Assembly (NCBI RefSeq): GCF_008929045.1
Contig: NZ_VFAH01000002.1
Coordinates: 310,001 to 374,000, forward strand
Length of the DNA stretch: 64,000 nt
Direction of reading: 5' to 3'
Origin: Noviherbaspirillum aerium
Lineage (GTDB): Bacteria; Pseudomonadota; Gammaproteobacteria; Burkholderiales; Burkholderiaceae_D
The notes beneath the pieces were generated by a model. The model saw only the letters and a list, made by a program, of their open reading frames with translations. It did no database searches and was not told the origin of the DNA. A program made the position numbers and the translations under genes. Within the stretch, counting starts at the first letter, position 1. Each line of letters starts with the position of its first letter. Below are positions 1-8,190 of this stretch, piece by piece.

Positions 1-64
1 GCGAATTTACTTGGCCTAATCAATCGTATGGGAAGTTAAACCAACTTTGTTAAAGGTCTGCGCG

Positions 65-229
65 ATGGAAATATATGCGGTTCTTATAGGTGTTTTGGCT
101 CTATGCTTCTTCTGGTGCGCTTACAGAGAGCGCGCAGAGGACAATCGGACCGATAGTCGACTCTTAGCAGGCTTGGGAACAGTAAGTGCTGTTGGTGGCG
201 CTGGCATCTTGCTGACCGCGGTGTCTTAA
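65..229 (+). CDS. Small predicted membrane protein (54 aa)
   Basis: A 54-residue ORF starting at ATG 65; a TTG further upstream (47) is also in frame. The N-terminus (residues 1-22) is a hydrophobic stretch followed by charged CAYRERAEDNR, and a second weaker hydrophobic Gly/Ala-rich stretch closes the protein, so one or two membrane segments are likely. I do not recognise the family. It could be a spurious ORF, but the hydrophobic-charged-hydrophobic pattern is what real small membrane proteins show. No convincing Shine-Dalgarno sequence is visible. Confidence 0.35.
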   Translation: MEIYAVLIGVLALCFFWCAYRERAEDNRTDSRLLAGLGTVSAVGGAGILLTAVS

Positions 230-701
230 GGGCGCCTAATTAGGCTGGGTTCGATAAGTGTTGTGAGCAGTTCAGATTGGCGCCGCGGAGCGCACGCGTA
301 CGCGGGGTACGCCGAGCACCCCAGACGCCAATCCGGATCGCGCGGCAGCTTATCAGACACAGGCTAGACGGTCGAATCATTGGGCCCTCTTTGCTAAAAC
401 AGTACTCGGGTCGGCCAGTTCAGTCGTCATTGGTACGCCTGAACCGGCAATCGTCTACATGGAGTCTTCTGACATAACGCTTTAACCATATGCCCTCAGT
501 TGTCGCCCACTTTCGCCTTACGTTCATTCAATATATTGCAACATCGTTTCGAATGAGCGCGATGGTATTCCTGGCAAGTTGCTCTTGCTCCTTTGCAGTT
601 AAATGGATTCCGTTCATGGACATTCCCTCATGCCAGATGTCTGGAACGGGGGTAGGTTAAAATACCTTCCTTTACCTGCTTAGGAACGAAGCTGACTTCG
701 G
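230..701. other. Intergenic, no gene recognised
   Basis: Short ORFs here lack ribosome sites and recognisable motifs. Nothing similar to a transposase or RNA gene was seen. The stretch lies at the convergent side of the neighbouring sensor gene. Confidence 0.4.
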
Positions 702-3443
702 TTAACTTCTTTGCCTCATTGATACCTTATTTGAAAACGACTGTATCAAGTGGGCAGGCATAGGTTTTGAAATCAAATATCCTTGGGCCTCGTCACACTT
801 AAGCTCATTAAGGCTCTTCATTTGTGCCTCGCTTTCGACACCCTCCGCGACAACCACCATTCCAAGTGAATGTGCCATCATAATCATGGCAGTGACAAGT
901 ATTCTACCTTCCTCGTTCTCAATTTTTGCAGTGAACGCCCTATCAATCTTCAACACGTCAAAATCAAGCTTTTGCAATTGGGAGAGAGAGGAATATCCTG
1001 TACCGAAGTCATCTAAGCAAAGCTTTATTCCTTTCTCCCGAAGACAAGATAAGACACTTGCATCCTCGTCCGTTTCTTGCATCATCATTGATTCGGTTAT
1101 CTCAATCTGAATCCAATCAGGTTCGACGCTGTAGCGTTTAAGCATTGACGTAAAAACGTCGAGCATGTTTGATTCGTTGAACTGTCGTGGCGACACATTG
1201 ATAGAAACAGGAACTATCGATTCGCCGGCACGTGCCCACGCCGCAAGTTGTTGACATACCTTCTCGATAATCAGACTGCCAAGCGGCAGAATAAGTCCTG
1301 TCGTTTCCGCCAATGGAATAAATTCTATTGGATTGATAATGCCTCGCGTAGGATGCTTCCAGCGTACTAATGCCTCCATGCTCGATATGGATAGGTCGTG
1401 AATATTGACGCGGGGTTGGTAATACATCTCGAACTCGTCAGATTCAAGGGCGTGACGCAGGTCTATTTCCTGATTCAGGCGACTTTTTAACGCTTCATAG
1501 AAGCGACTATGGTAGAACTGATAATTTCCCTTACCCTCCTTCTTAACTGCATACATTGCGATGTCCGCATTCTTTAGAAGGGTTTCAGCATCAGTGCCGT
1601 CATGCGGATAAACGCTGACTCCAATGGAGGCACCGACGGTGTGGAATTGACGCGAGATTTGGAATCGTTCATTAAACACATGTAGAACACGCTCTGCTAC
1701 CCGCTTTATTTCTTCTTGCCCGCCAGCCTCCTCAACTAAGATGACGTACTCGTCGCCGCCAAGTCGTACTACGTGGTCTTGAGGACGAACTGTTCTCTTC
1801 AATCTACTAGCAATCATCTTGAGCAGGTCATCCCCTGCTGTATGTCCAAGTGCGTCATTAACGGCTTTGAACCCGTCGATATCAATGAAGAGGAGTGCAA
1901 TCTCGGTATGAGATTCTTTTGCCTGCCTTATCGCAATGGGTAGATAGTTCTGTATCCAGTGGCGATTAGGGAGCCCTGTCAGGGCATCTTGATTACCGCG
2001 TCTTTCGAGTTCTTGAAGGTGAGCCTTGCTTTCGCTTATATCCCTTATAGTGACGGCCAAGTCGTCACCGGAACGAACTGCTTTGTAGTGAATCCAATCT
2101 GCATTGAGCCTGTCTCGCACGGACACTTTGACTTCGCTTTCGTGTACGCCTTTCTCAAGCGCCTCCTGCAGGCGTGCGAATGCTGCTTTCTTGACTGCTC
2201 CCTCGTAGAAATCCGATATGGCTCTACCGATTAATTCATTGCGTTTTAGCTTAAATATTTCTGCGCCGCGGTTATTACAATCCACCACGAGGTAATCGTA
2301 GATTTCACCGTCTTTATCGCGTAAAGGCCGGTTGATGTAAAAGCCGTCGACGCCTTCCTCGGTAGCGGCACGGTAAGCGATGCGAGCCGACTCAAGGTCG
2401 GACTTTTTTTTCAAAAGTACATATGCCAATGCCATAGCCATTAACGTGAATATCGCTAAACCAAATGTGTTTAAGTAGGCATTTCTTAGCACCTCGCTGC
2501 GTTCATAGTGAAAATTCGCAAGCGCTTCCTGTTCGTCCAGACCCACAGCTGCAATGAGCTGGGTCCCTTTGACCTTGCGCCATGCTACAAAGCGATTCCT
2601 TTGGTCGGCGAACCAATACTTTCCGTCAAGCCAGGTTGCGCCGCGCTCGCTCTCGGCATCCGGAAAGAATGTCGTTACTGGATATGCGTGTTGAATTGCA
2701 GTCACTTCATGTCCAATTCTCGCAACTCTTATCTGCTTGTCTACACCGAGAACCCCTAAGTAGCCATATTCACCAAATGCAGCCTCTGAATAGTTTGCAG
2801 TGAGAAAGCTCGGACTGATACCGCCAACCACAATACCTTGGAAGCTTAAACTATCGGGATTCAGGCGCCGTGACAGCAATATGACTTCCTTATTAGAAAA
2901 TCGTCCGACCATCGGTTGGCCTACTAGGAGATGGTCTTCATTCACATCCCTATGGAACCGGAAGTACGGTCGGTCAGAGACCGTGTATTGGGAAGCTATG
3001 GGATGTGACGTTGTAAGCACATTCCCGTTATCGTCAAAGATAGAAACCATGATGACAGCATCACGAGGAAAGATTCCGGCTTTCTCCGCATCTTCGAGTC
3101 TGGTCTTACCCTCTGATAAAGCCCAGTCATGCCTGACATGCAGCAGAATTCGATTGAACGCATCAATCGTTCTATCCAGGCGTTCGGCATAGTTTTGTGC
3201 CAGCCCGTCCGTGCGGGCGTAAATTTCCTGTATCGCTTGGTCTTCCTTTGTTTGCAGATTAAAAAGAAGACTAGACCATGCAATGACTGCCAAAACCAAT
3301 GAAATAATGGGCAGCATTAAGAGAGCGACAATATGCCTCCGTTGGAGTCCAAGAAACGCAATACGTTGCCACCGGGTATACGTCAATGTCGCCATAGTTA
3401 TCGCAATGGAAAAATGCATTCGGACGTACTCTGATGTCGGCAC
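702..3443 (-). CDS. CACHE-PAS-GGDEF-EAL cyclic-di-GMP signalling protein
   Basis: A 913-residue inner-membrane protein that probably makes and/or breaks down c-di-GMP in response to a periplasmic signal. An N-terminal membrane helix lies at about 37-62, a periplasmic double-CACHE-like sensor at 65-320, a second helix at 322-345, a PAS domain at about 355-475, GGDEF at 485-640 and EAL at 660-905. The cyclase signature is GGDEY (562-566), an accepted variant. The phosphodiesterase signature EAL is at 690-692 with the DDFGTGYSS loop at 811-819, so both halves could be active. An alternative start is Met9 (3419). Base composition is clearly more AT-rich than the c-di-GMP paralogue at 50-53 kb, consistent with acquisition within the island. 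No partner gene is adjacent. Confidence 0.93.
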   Translation of the reverse strand: MPTSEYVRMHFSIAITMATLTYTRWQRIAFLGLQRRHIVALLMLPIISLVLAVIAWSSLLFNLQTKEDQAIQEIYARTDGLAQNYAERLDRTIDAFNRILLHVRHDWALSEGKTRLEDAEKAGIFPRDAVIMVSIFDDNGNVLTTSHPIASQYTVSDRPYFRFHRDVNEDHLLVGQPMVGRFSNKEVILLSRRLNPDSLSFQGIVVGGISPSFLTANYSEAAFGEYGYLGVLGVDKQIRVARIGHEVTAIQHAYPVTTFFPDAESERGATWLDGKYWFADQRNRFVAWRKVKGTQLIAAVGLDEQEALANFHYERSEVLRNAYLNTFGLAIFTLMAMALAYVLLKKKSDLESARIAYRAATEEGVDGFYINRPLRDKDGEIYDYLVVDCNNRGAEIFKLKRNELIGRAISDFYEGAVKKAAFARLQEALEKGVHESEVKVSVRDRLNADWIHYKAVRSGDDLAVTIRDISESKAHLQELERRGNQDALTGLPNRHWIQNYLPIAIRQAKESHTEIALLFIDIDGFKAVNDALGHTAGDDLLKMIASRLKRTVRPQDHVVRLGGDEYVILVEEAGGQEEIKRVAERVLHVFNERFQISRQFHTVGASIGVSVYPHDGTDAETLLKNADIAMYAVKKEGKGNYQFYHSRFYEALKSRLNQEIDLRHALESDEFEMYYQPRVNIHDLSISSMEALVRWKHPTRGIINPIEFIPLAETTGLILPLGSLIIEKVCQQLAAWARAGESIVPVSINVSPRQFNESNMLDVFTSMLKRYSVEPDWIQIEITESMMMQETDEDASVLSCLREKGIKLCLDDFGTGYSSLSQLQKLDFDVLKIDRAFTAKIENEEGRILVTAMIMMAHSLGMVVVAEGVESEAQMKSLNELKCDEAQGYLISKPMPAHLIQSFSNKVSMRQRS

Positions 3444-3640
3444 GCACTTCCATACAAATTTCAGTACCTATTGTAGCAATACTTGGAAAATTGGCTTCAT
3501 GAGCAACCGTGTGCACCTATGCGCTGGAGGCACTGGTGCAAAACTTGCCAGCTAACACTCATTCGCTTGACGGTAAATAATGACGCCGGCTTTGAGGGCC
3601 CGACGGTGTTCTGCTAAATGAACGCGGAAAATGCGTTTAG

Positions 3641-3785
3641 AAGGCCTGCCTCGAACTGGACAGTGATCAGGCCCGTCAACTCAAGCGGTTGCAGCAGTTG
3701 CAGCAGTTGCAGCTAGAGAATGAGCGCCTGAAGAAGATCGTCGCTGAACTGAGTTTGGATAAAGCAATCCAGTTTCGCGTCGCAT
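3641..3785 (+). pseudogene. Fragment of an IS3-family OrfA transposase
   Basis: The frame beginning at 3641 reads LELDSDQARQLKRL, then three Leu-Gln-Gln repeats, then LENERLKKIVAELSLDKAI, which is the leucine-zipper end of IS3-type OrfA proteins. No start codon or helix-turn-helix part remains and no OrfB follows, so it is a dead scrap. The 9-base unit ttgcagcag is tandemly repeated here, extending the zipper. It sits directly before an integrase scrap. Confidence 0.7.
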
Positions 3786-3879
3786 TGCTCCAGCGTTCGC
3801 GATGCGCCTGCCGACCAGATTGGCAGAGCTCATTACGTGGCTTCAACAAGGGCTTGTCCTGTTCCTGATGACGCTGTGC

Positions 3880-4015
3880 TGGTGTCACGAAACGAATGCC
3901 GCTATGGCGATTTACCTGGGTCATGTACGGGATAAGCCCGGACACGAATCCATTGCGACCGCAAGCATGTATTTGAGCGCCACTGACGACTATCGTCGAG
4001 AGACTGAGGGAGCAC
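3880..4015 (+). pseudogene. C-terminal fragment of a tyrosine recombinase (copy 1)
   Basis: Within the frame from 3802 the stretch YLGHVRDKPGHESIATASMY followed by LSATDDYRRETEG matches the end of XerD/phage-type integrases (usual form VRDxLGHxSIATTxxYLHA), including the active-site tyrosine. The rest of the gene, including the RHRY arginines, is missing. A very similar fragment lies at 12.44 kb; both share the almost unchanged DNA string gaatccattgcg and gccactgacgactat. Confidence 0.7.
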
Positions 4016-4230
4016 ATGGGATCAACTGCCAGGAAATTGATGCACGCCCGACTGAGTAATACGCCTAATGTCTCATATCCGATTTATGAACACATTCTGA
4101 CTCCAGTGCCAGAGGCATCCTACATTGGTTGCCTTCCTCCTTTAGGTCAGCGCAAGGCCGTTTTGCAGAGCATCCAATGGACCATCTGCACCCGCGTGCA
4201 GATGGTCCGTCCGCGCGCTGATCCAGGTGC

Positions 4231-4752
4231 CTAGTAACTGACACGCCCGCTCGCGGTTATGGTTCCCGCAATCACCCCTGTTGCCGGGCTGCCGTAATAG
4301 GTACCGCTCAATTGCCCATTGCCGCTGGCATCGTCAAACCGACCGTTGCCGCCGGTAATATGGAAATCGCCTTGGAAGCGGAAAACTCCTGGTGCTGTCG
4401 GCGTCAGTACGCCGCTGTAGCGCCCGTAGGCAAGATCTCCGTTTGCCGCAGTAAACATCAGCTCGCCGCGGTAGATCACCAGTTGTGTCCCATTGCCTGG
4501 CGCGATGCAATGAGAGGCATTGAGTGTCACCGAACCCAGATGCGAGGCTTGGCCCGAGCCGGTTATTGTGCCCCCAGGTCCCGGCGCCTCATTATTGGCG
4601 CCGATGCACTTCGGAAGTTGGCCCAAATGTTCTTCGACATTCAGCGTTGCCTTGAGCGGAACGTCCTTGGAACCAGCGTGGGCAAGTGGCGTACATAGGG
4701 CGCCAGCCAGAGCGGCAAGTGCGACAGGCACAGGCAAAGCACGATGTTTCAT
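4231..4752 (-). CDS. Secreted beta-barrel-like protein (allene oxide cyclase-like fold guess)
   Basis: A 173-residue exported protein. The start at 4752 is chosen over upstream codons because an AGGAG ribosome site sits just before it and because it opens with a signal peptide (MKHRALPVPVALAALAGALC, cleavage near AHA-GS). The mature part is rich in Gly, Ser and Thr with alternating motifs such as GRYSGVLTPTAPGVFRF and GGNGRFDDASGNGQLSGTYYG. These resemble the DUF/allene-oxide-cyclase barrel where ligand binds in a small beta barrel; that is inference from style only. It resembles the protein encoded at 5216-5734 in its C-terminal half (RYxxASGxG...), so the two are probably old paralogues. 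Confidence 0.75.
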   Translation of the reverse strand: MKHRALPVPVALAALAGALCTPLAHAGSKDVPLKATLNVEEHLGQLPKCIGANNEAPGPGGTITGSGQASHLGSVTLNASHCIAPGNGTQLVIYRGELMFTAANGDLAYGRYSGVLTPTAPGVFRFQGDFHITGGNGRFDDASGNGQLSGTYYGSPATGVIAGTITASGRVSY

Positions 4753-4803
4753 TGGTTTCTCCTCTGCAGCTGAGGTAAGTCGCAAGACGAAATCGGGCAC
4801 TGC

Positions 4804-5169
4804 TTAGGGCGACCGCGCGAGCTTGGATGCGTGACCCGCCCACAGCCCCAGGTTTTCCTGCAACGCTTCTCCAGTCGAGCCACGCATTATCGTCAGGCCG
4901 TCAAGATGCAACATTGATCTCATTACATGAGAGCGCCATGCATCCGTGGCCATCAATGCATCGAGCCCGCCATGGTCACCTCGAATCAGAAAGAAGCCGT
5001 TGAGAGTGCCTCCGCCGGGGACAAAAAGAATCGGCTCAAAGGAATCGATCTCGCCCTTGCTCTGCAGGGCACCCAGGTGGGCCGCGAATTCCTGAAACTG
5101 CTCCATCGCGGCCGACTCCCGCCCGGGATGTGCCCGGTTCCAGCCAAACATGATGACGTTGGTTGCCAT
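4804..5169 (-). CDS. Small alpha/beta-barrel-like cytosolic protein, function unknown
   Basis: A 121-residue protein starting at 5169 (MATNVIMFGWNRAHPGRE), with a GAGGAG ribosome site just upstream; the longer frame to 5241 would run into the preceding gene. It has no signal peptide. The pattern of a start beta strand, NRAHPGRESAAMEQFQEF helix, then FEPILFVPGGGTLNGFFLIRG recalls dimeric alpha/beta-barrel (ferredoxin-like) proteins such as the YCII or NIPSNAP type, but no catalytic motif is seen. It lies 46 bases after the upstream secreted-protein gene and 51 bases before the next, so the three are likely co-transcribed. Confidence 0.75.
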   Translation of the reverse strand: MATNVIMFGWNRAHPGRESAAMEQFQEFAAHLGALQSKGEIDSFEPILFVPGGGTLNGFFLIRGDHGGLDALMATDAWRSHVMRSMLHLDGLTIMRGSTGEALQENLGLWAGHASKLARSP

Positions 5170-5215
5170 GTTAATCTCCTCGCATGTCAATGTTGTCGTT
5201 GATGATCGGCCCCGA

Positions 5216-5734
5216 TCAGTAAGACAGCGTGCCTTTCGCATGGAGGATCAATGGACCAGATTGGCCTTGCGCCAGGTTCACCTGTTCCAGTCCATACACT
5301 AGACCGCGCCCGCTCGCGTTCACATAGCGACCGGTTGCGCTGTCGATCTGGTAGGTGCCCCAGATCTGATACACGGGCGGCGTGGCGGTTGGCGTCAAAT
5401 GGAAAGCAAAACGGACACGCATCTCATCCCCGGCGGCAGTCTTCAGAGTCATCGTGCCTTCCGGCGCCGAAATATTGCCTTGCGAGTCCGGCGTCGCGCA
5501 GTGCGATCCCTCGCCATCGACTACTCCTAACTGCGGAGAAAGGCCTGCTCCCTTGAACGTGACGGCAATTCCTGTGCAGCCCGCCGCCTGGGACAGGCTT
5601 TCCTGTATGGTCATCATGAGCTCGAAGTCGGTCGTCGTTCGGTTTTGCGCAAGGGAAGACTGGATTGCAAAGGTGCTGGCGATGGCACCGATCATTGCCG
5701 TACCGACCTGACGCATCAAGGTGGATGAAATCAT
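5216..5734 (-). CDS. Secreted protein, paralogue of the 4231-4752 product
   Basis: A 172-residue exported protein with signal peptide (residues 1-29, cleavage near SLA-QN). The mature chain has two cysteines (CTG and HCATP) and ends TGRYVNASGRGLVYGLEQVN ... GTLSY, similar in layout to the last gene of this set (GRFDDASGNGQLSG ... GRVSY). It is the first gene of a probable three-gene minus-strand operon. The function is unknown; a small ligand-binding or structural barrel is a guess. Confidence 0.75.
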   Translation of the reverse strand: MISSTLMRQVGTAMIGAIASTFAIQSSLAQNRTTTDFELMMTIQESLSQAAGCTGIAVTFKGAGLSPQLGVVDGEGSHCATPDSQGNISAPEGTMTLKTAAGDEMRVRFAFHLTPTATPPVYQIWGTYQIDSATGRYVNASGRGLVYGLEQVNLAQGQSGPLILHAKGTLSY

Positions 5735-6508
5735 GATTTTTCCTTCCGTGTCATTGTTGTCCAGGCCGCACCAGATCCGCGGCCACGGAAAGTCAGTCTA
5801 GGAAAAATGCTGGCGATATGCAGGGTGGCGCCTGTCTTCTTTAAGAATGACTTCTGCGTTAGCGCAACGGCCCCGCTCCTAAAGTTGAACTTGGTAAAAG
5901 CACGATGCAGTCAAACGCCGGGCTATCCCGATATGCAGGAAGCGTAACGTAAAATCATTACACCACCGCTCCTGGTGCAAATTCTTAGCCCGGCATTGAT
6001 TAATCATTGCCCACTAGTCAGGCATCTTCGCGCCCGATGATACGCACGGCCAAGGCGTGATGAAGAGTGAAGAAGATGCCGAAGGCAGTGGAAATAAGGC
6101 TGTCAAGATCAAGCGGTCTCAGCAGAAAGGAATGCGGCGCGATAGACGATGATAAAGTTTTGTCTTCCCAAGGTTAAACCAATTACAACGACTCGCGGTG
6201 CAATGACATCACACGATGACCTGTATTAACGTATTCGCGGCGAAATGTTTTTCCACTCCGCTGCGCTAACTTCGAGGCATGAGTACGATGCACGCTATAG
6301 CATTTTCACGTTGACTGGCCACAGCCGACATGGCGAATACATCGATCACACTCTTGCTCAACGAAGTCGTCCATTAATTCTCCAATAACTGGCCAGAATT
6401 CTTCGATAATGCGTTTGGCCGCTGCGCGCAGAGTATTGATGCGACCGCTCGACGTAAAGCTCGTTCTCGGTGCATGGATGGGGTTTAGTTAATGTGTCGG
6501 GGAAGTGA
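5735..6508. other. Long intergenic region with a possible decayed coding scrap
   Basis: About 770 bases with no complete gene. On the minus strand between about 6450 and 6306 one frame reads INTLRAAAKRIIEEFWPVIG and continues ELMDDFVEQE before a stop; this looks like real protein and may be the tail of a lost gene, but I cannot name the family. The part next to 5735 should hold the promoter of the three-gene secreted-protein set. Confidence 0.35.
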
Positions 6509-6874
6509 TTATTTTGATGGCGCGCTCTCAAGCCATCGAGTTGCTGACGCCAGGTCGTTGTAGAAAACTTCGTACTCACCGTCGCCGAAAGCAAGGCGGG
6601 CCAAATAAGCGAGCTTTGTATTGGACACTACAATTGCTCGCCGTAGAGAATCGCCAAGATATTGTGCGTCTACCAGGTGCCGTTGCAAGAACACCAAATC
6701 CAAGTCCGGCGTTGTCATCTCACGAGCATCGTAAAGAATCTTCCGGCGACCCGCATTCTTTACTACATCAAGTAGGCGTTCATGGCATTCCAGAAGTAGG
6801 GCCTCTGTTGCCTCACCGCGGAACCGGACAATAGCCATGTCGCCGGCTAGCTCAACTACAAAGCTGCCTTTCAT
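6509..6874 (-). CDS. STAS-like (anti-sigma antagonist type) small protein
   Basis: A 121-residue protein, MKGSFVVELAGDMAIVRFRG onward, with alternating strands and helices. The segment KNAGRRKILYDAREMTTPD followed by a helix resembles the STAS/SpoIIAA-type fold found in bacterial regulatory proteins (conserved D at the loop). An AGGAAA ribosome site lies about 8 bases before ATG 6874. No kinase or sigma factor is adjacent, so any partner is elsewhere. It may be hypothetical protein of the DUF type; confidence in the gene is higher than in the family. Confidence 0.65.
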   Translation of the reverse strand: MKGSFVVELAGDMAIVRFRGEATEALLLECHERLLDVVKNAGRRKILYDAREMTTPDLDLVFLQRHLVDAQYLGDSLRRAIVVSNTKLAYLARLAFGDGEYEVFYNDLASATRWLESAPSK

Positions 6875-6996
6875 GGCATTACTTTCCTTTCGTTAAAGGT
6901 GAACCTATACCGTCCAGATATTCTAGTGCAGCTCCGATAAAACTGTGCTTGGCTCGCATGGGTCCTTTTGGAAATTGATGGTAGCGGCGATTCATT

Positions 6997-7419
6997 CTAC
7001 GGGACCAATTCAATCCCCTTGCTAACCCTAACGAGCGAGTGTATCAGCGTAATAACAATTTCCTGATGAGCATTGTCCAGTTTTCTAATGTTCTCAAGAA
7101 TGGCTTGGTCCTTTGGAGTTAGCTTGGAATACGTACTGCGGTCGACGGGTGTTCCGGCCCTGTCTCCACCGAACCGAAGCCAATCAAGAGGTACTTCCAA
7201 CCATTGTGCCAAGACACGAAGCTTCTCCTGAGTAGGTATTGCCTCTCCTACAAGCCATTTTCGAGCTGCATGGACGGTGATTCGTTGGCCGTCATATCGG
7301 GAGTTAAAGAATCGAGCTAATGCGGTGGGGCTATCATGAACCTGCCCTGCACGATCGAGACTTTGTTGAAGTCTTTTAGAGAATTGCATTCTTTCATCTT
7401 CAGCATTAAATGCAGCCAT
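6997..7419 (-). CDS. Phage-repressor-like helix-turn-helix regulator
   Basis: A 140-residue protein from ATG 7419, chosen because GGAAGGGG precedes it; a longer frame reaches 7467 without a ribosome site. Residues about 10-75 (FSKRLQQSLDRAG, SPTALARFFNSRYDGQRITV, HAARKWLVGEAIPTQEKLRV) form a Cro/CI-type helix-turn-helix like those of betaproteobacterial prophage regulators; the C-terminal part (LTPKDQAILENIRKLD) is a helical tail. It binds DNA in the cytosol and probably controls a lost or distant mobile element. It belongs to the AT-richer island. Confidence 0.8.
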   Translation of the reverse strand: MAAFNAEDERMQFSKRLQQSLDRAGQVHDSPTALARFFNSRYDGQRITVHAARKWLVGEAIPTQEKLRVLAQWLEVPLDWLRFGGDRAGTPVDRSTYSKLTPKDQAILENIRKLDNAHQEIVITLIHSLVRVSKGIELVP

Positions 7420-8190
7420 TTTTCTATGCCCCTTCCAATATATTCTTTTAGTTATGTCATTTTCCATACATAATTGTACTGCATATGTTTCCTTGGAGTA
7501 ATATTGTATATTGCTAACGCTTGCGCCCGAGCTATCGCAGGCATGGAGGTAATGAGACTATCCCGTCACCTTGTTGCGGAGGGTTTGCAGTGCTTCCATG
7601 AAGACCATATTGCTTATATTTGCAGGGATGGTGCGATAGCGAGCGCTCGTGCCTCGCTTCCTCTGTTGCCTGCAAGGTAGACTGAAGCCGGAAGAGGACC
7701 AAGGGAGCTCAATAACACTGGAGAGAGATCGTATTCCTGTAGCAGTACGCTATGAGGGCATCCCTCTGGGAGAGGCTGTCCTTCAAGGGCACTTTATCGA
7801 TAGTGGCCGCAAAGAAGGGGATGTACGCCATCGAATGGAGATTGCCAATGTTTCCGATTTGGTAAGGCGGCTACCCTCAGACGAGGGCGTCTCATACTGC
7901 GCGTTGCCTTCAGTGCGCCTGCCTGTTAGTAGTGAATCCACGGGAGGATGCCGGTGATTCGAAATGATCGATGCTGCCATGCTGTTTTCGACGGAATCGG
8001 CGAAATCCCTCGGCGAATACGGATTCAGACGCAGCTGCTGAGGACGCTTGAGGAGACGACACATCGTGCGTGGTGGAGATACGCAATCTTGCCCGGCCAA
8101 CTAACGCATCGTGCACGCTCGGCGCGACTTTTCCAACGACTGGCCGTGGTCAATCTTCATGTGTCGCCTTTTCGTTATTATTTATATCGT
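7420..8190. other. Intergenic, no gene recognised
   Basis: Several short overlapping frames exist on both strands (for example 7649-7957 plus), but none has a ribosome site, a domain or consistent codon use. Nothing further is supported. Confidence 0.4.
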
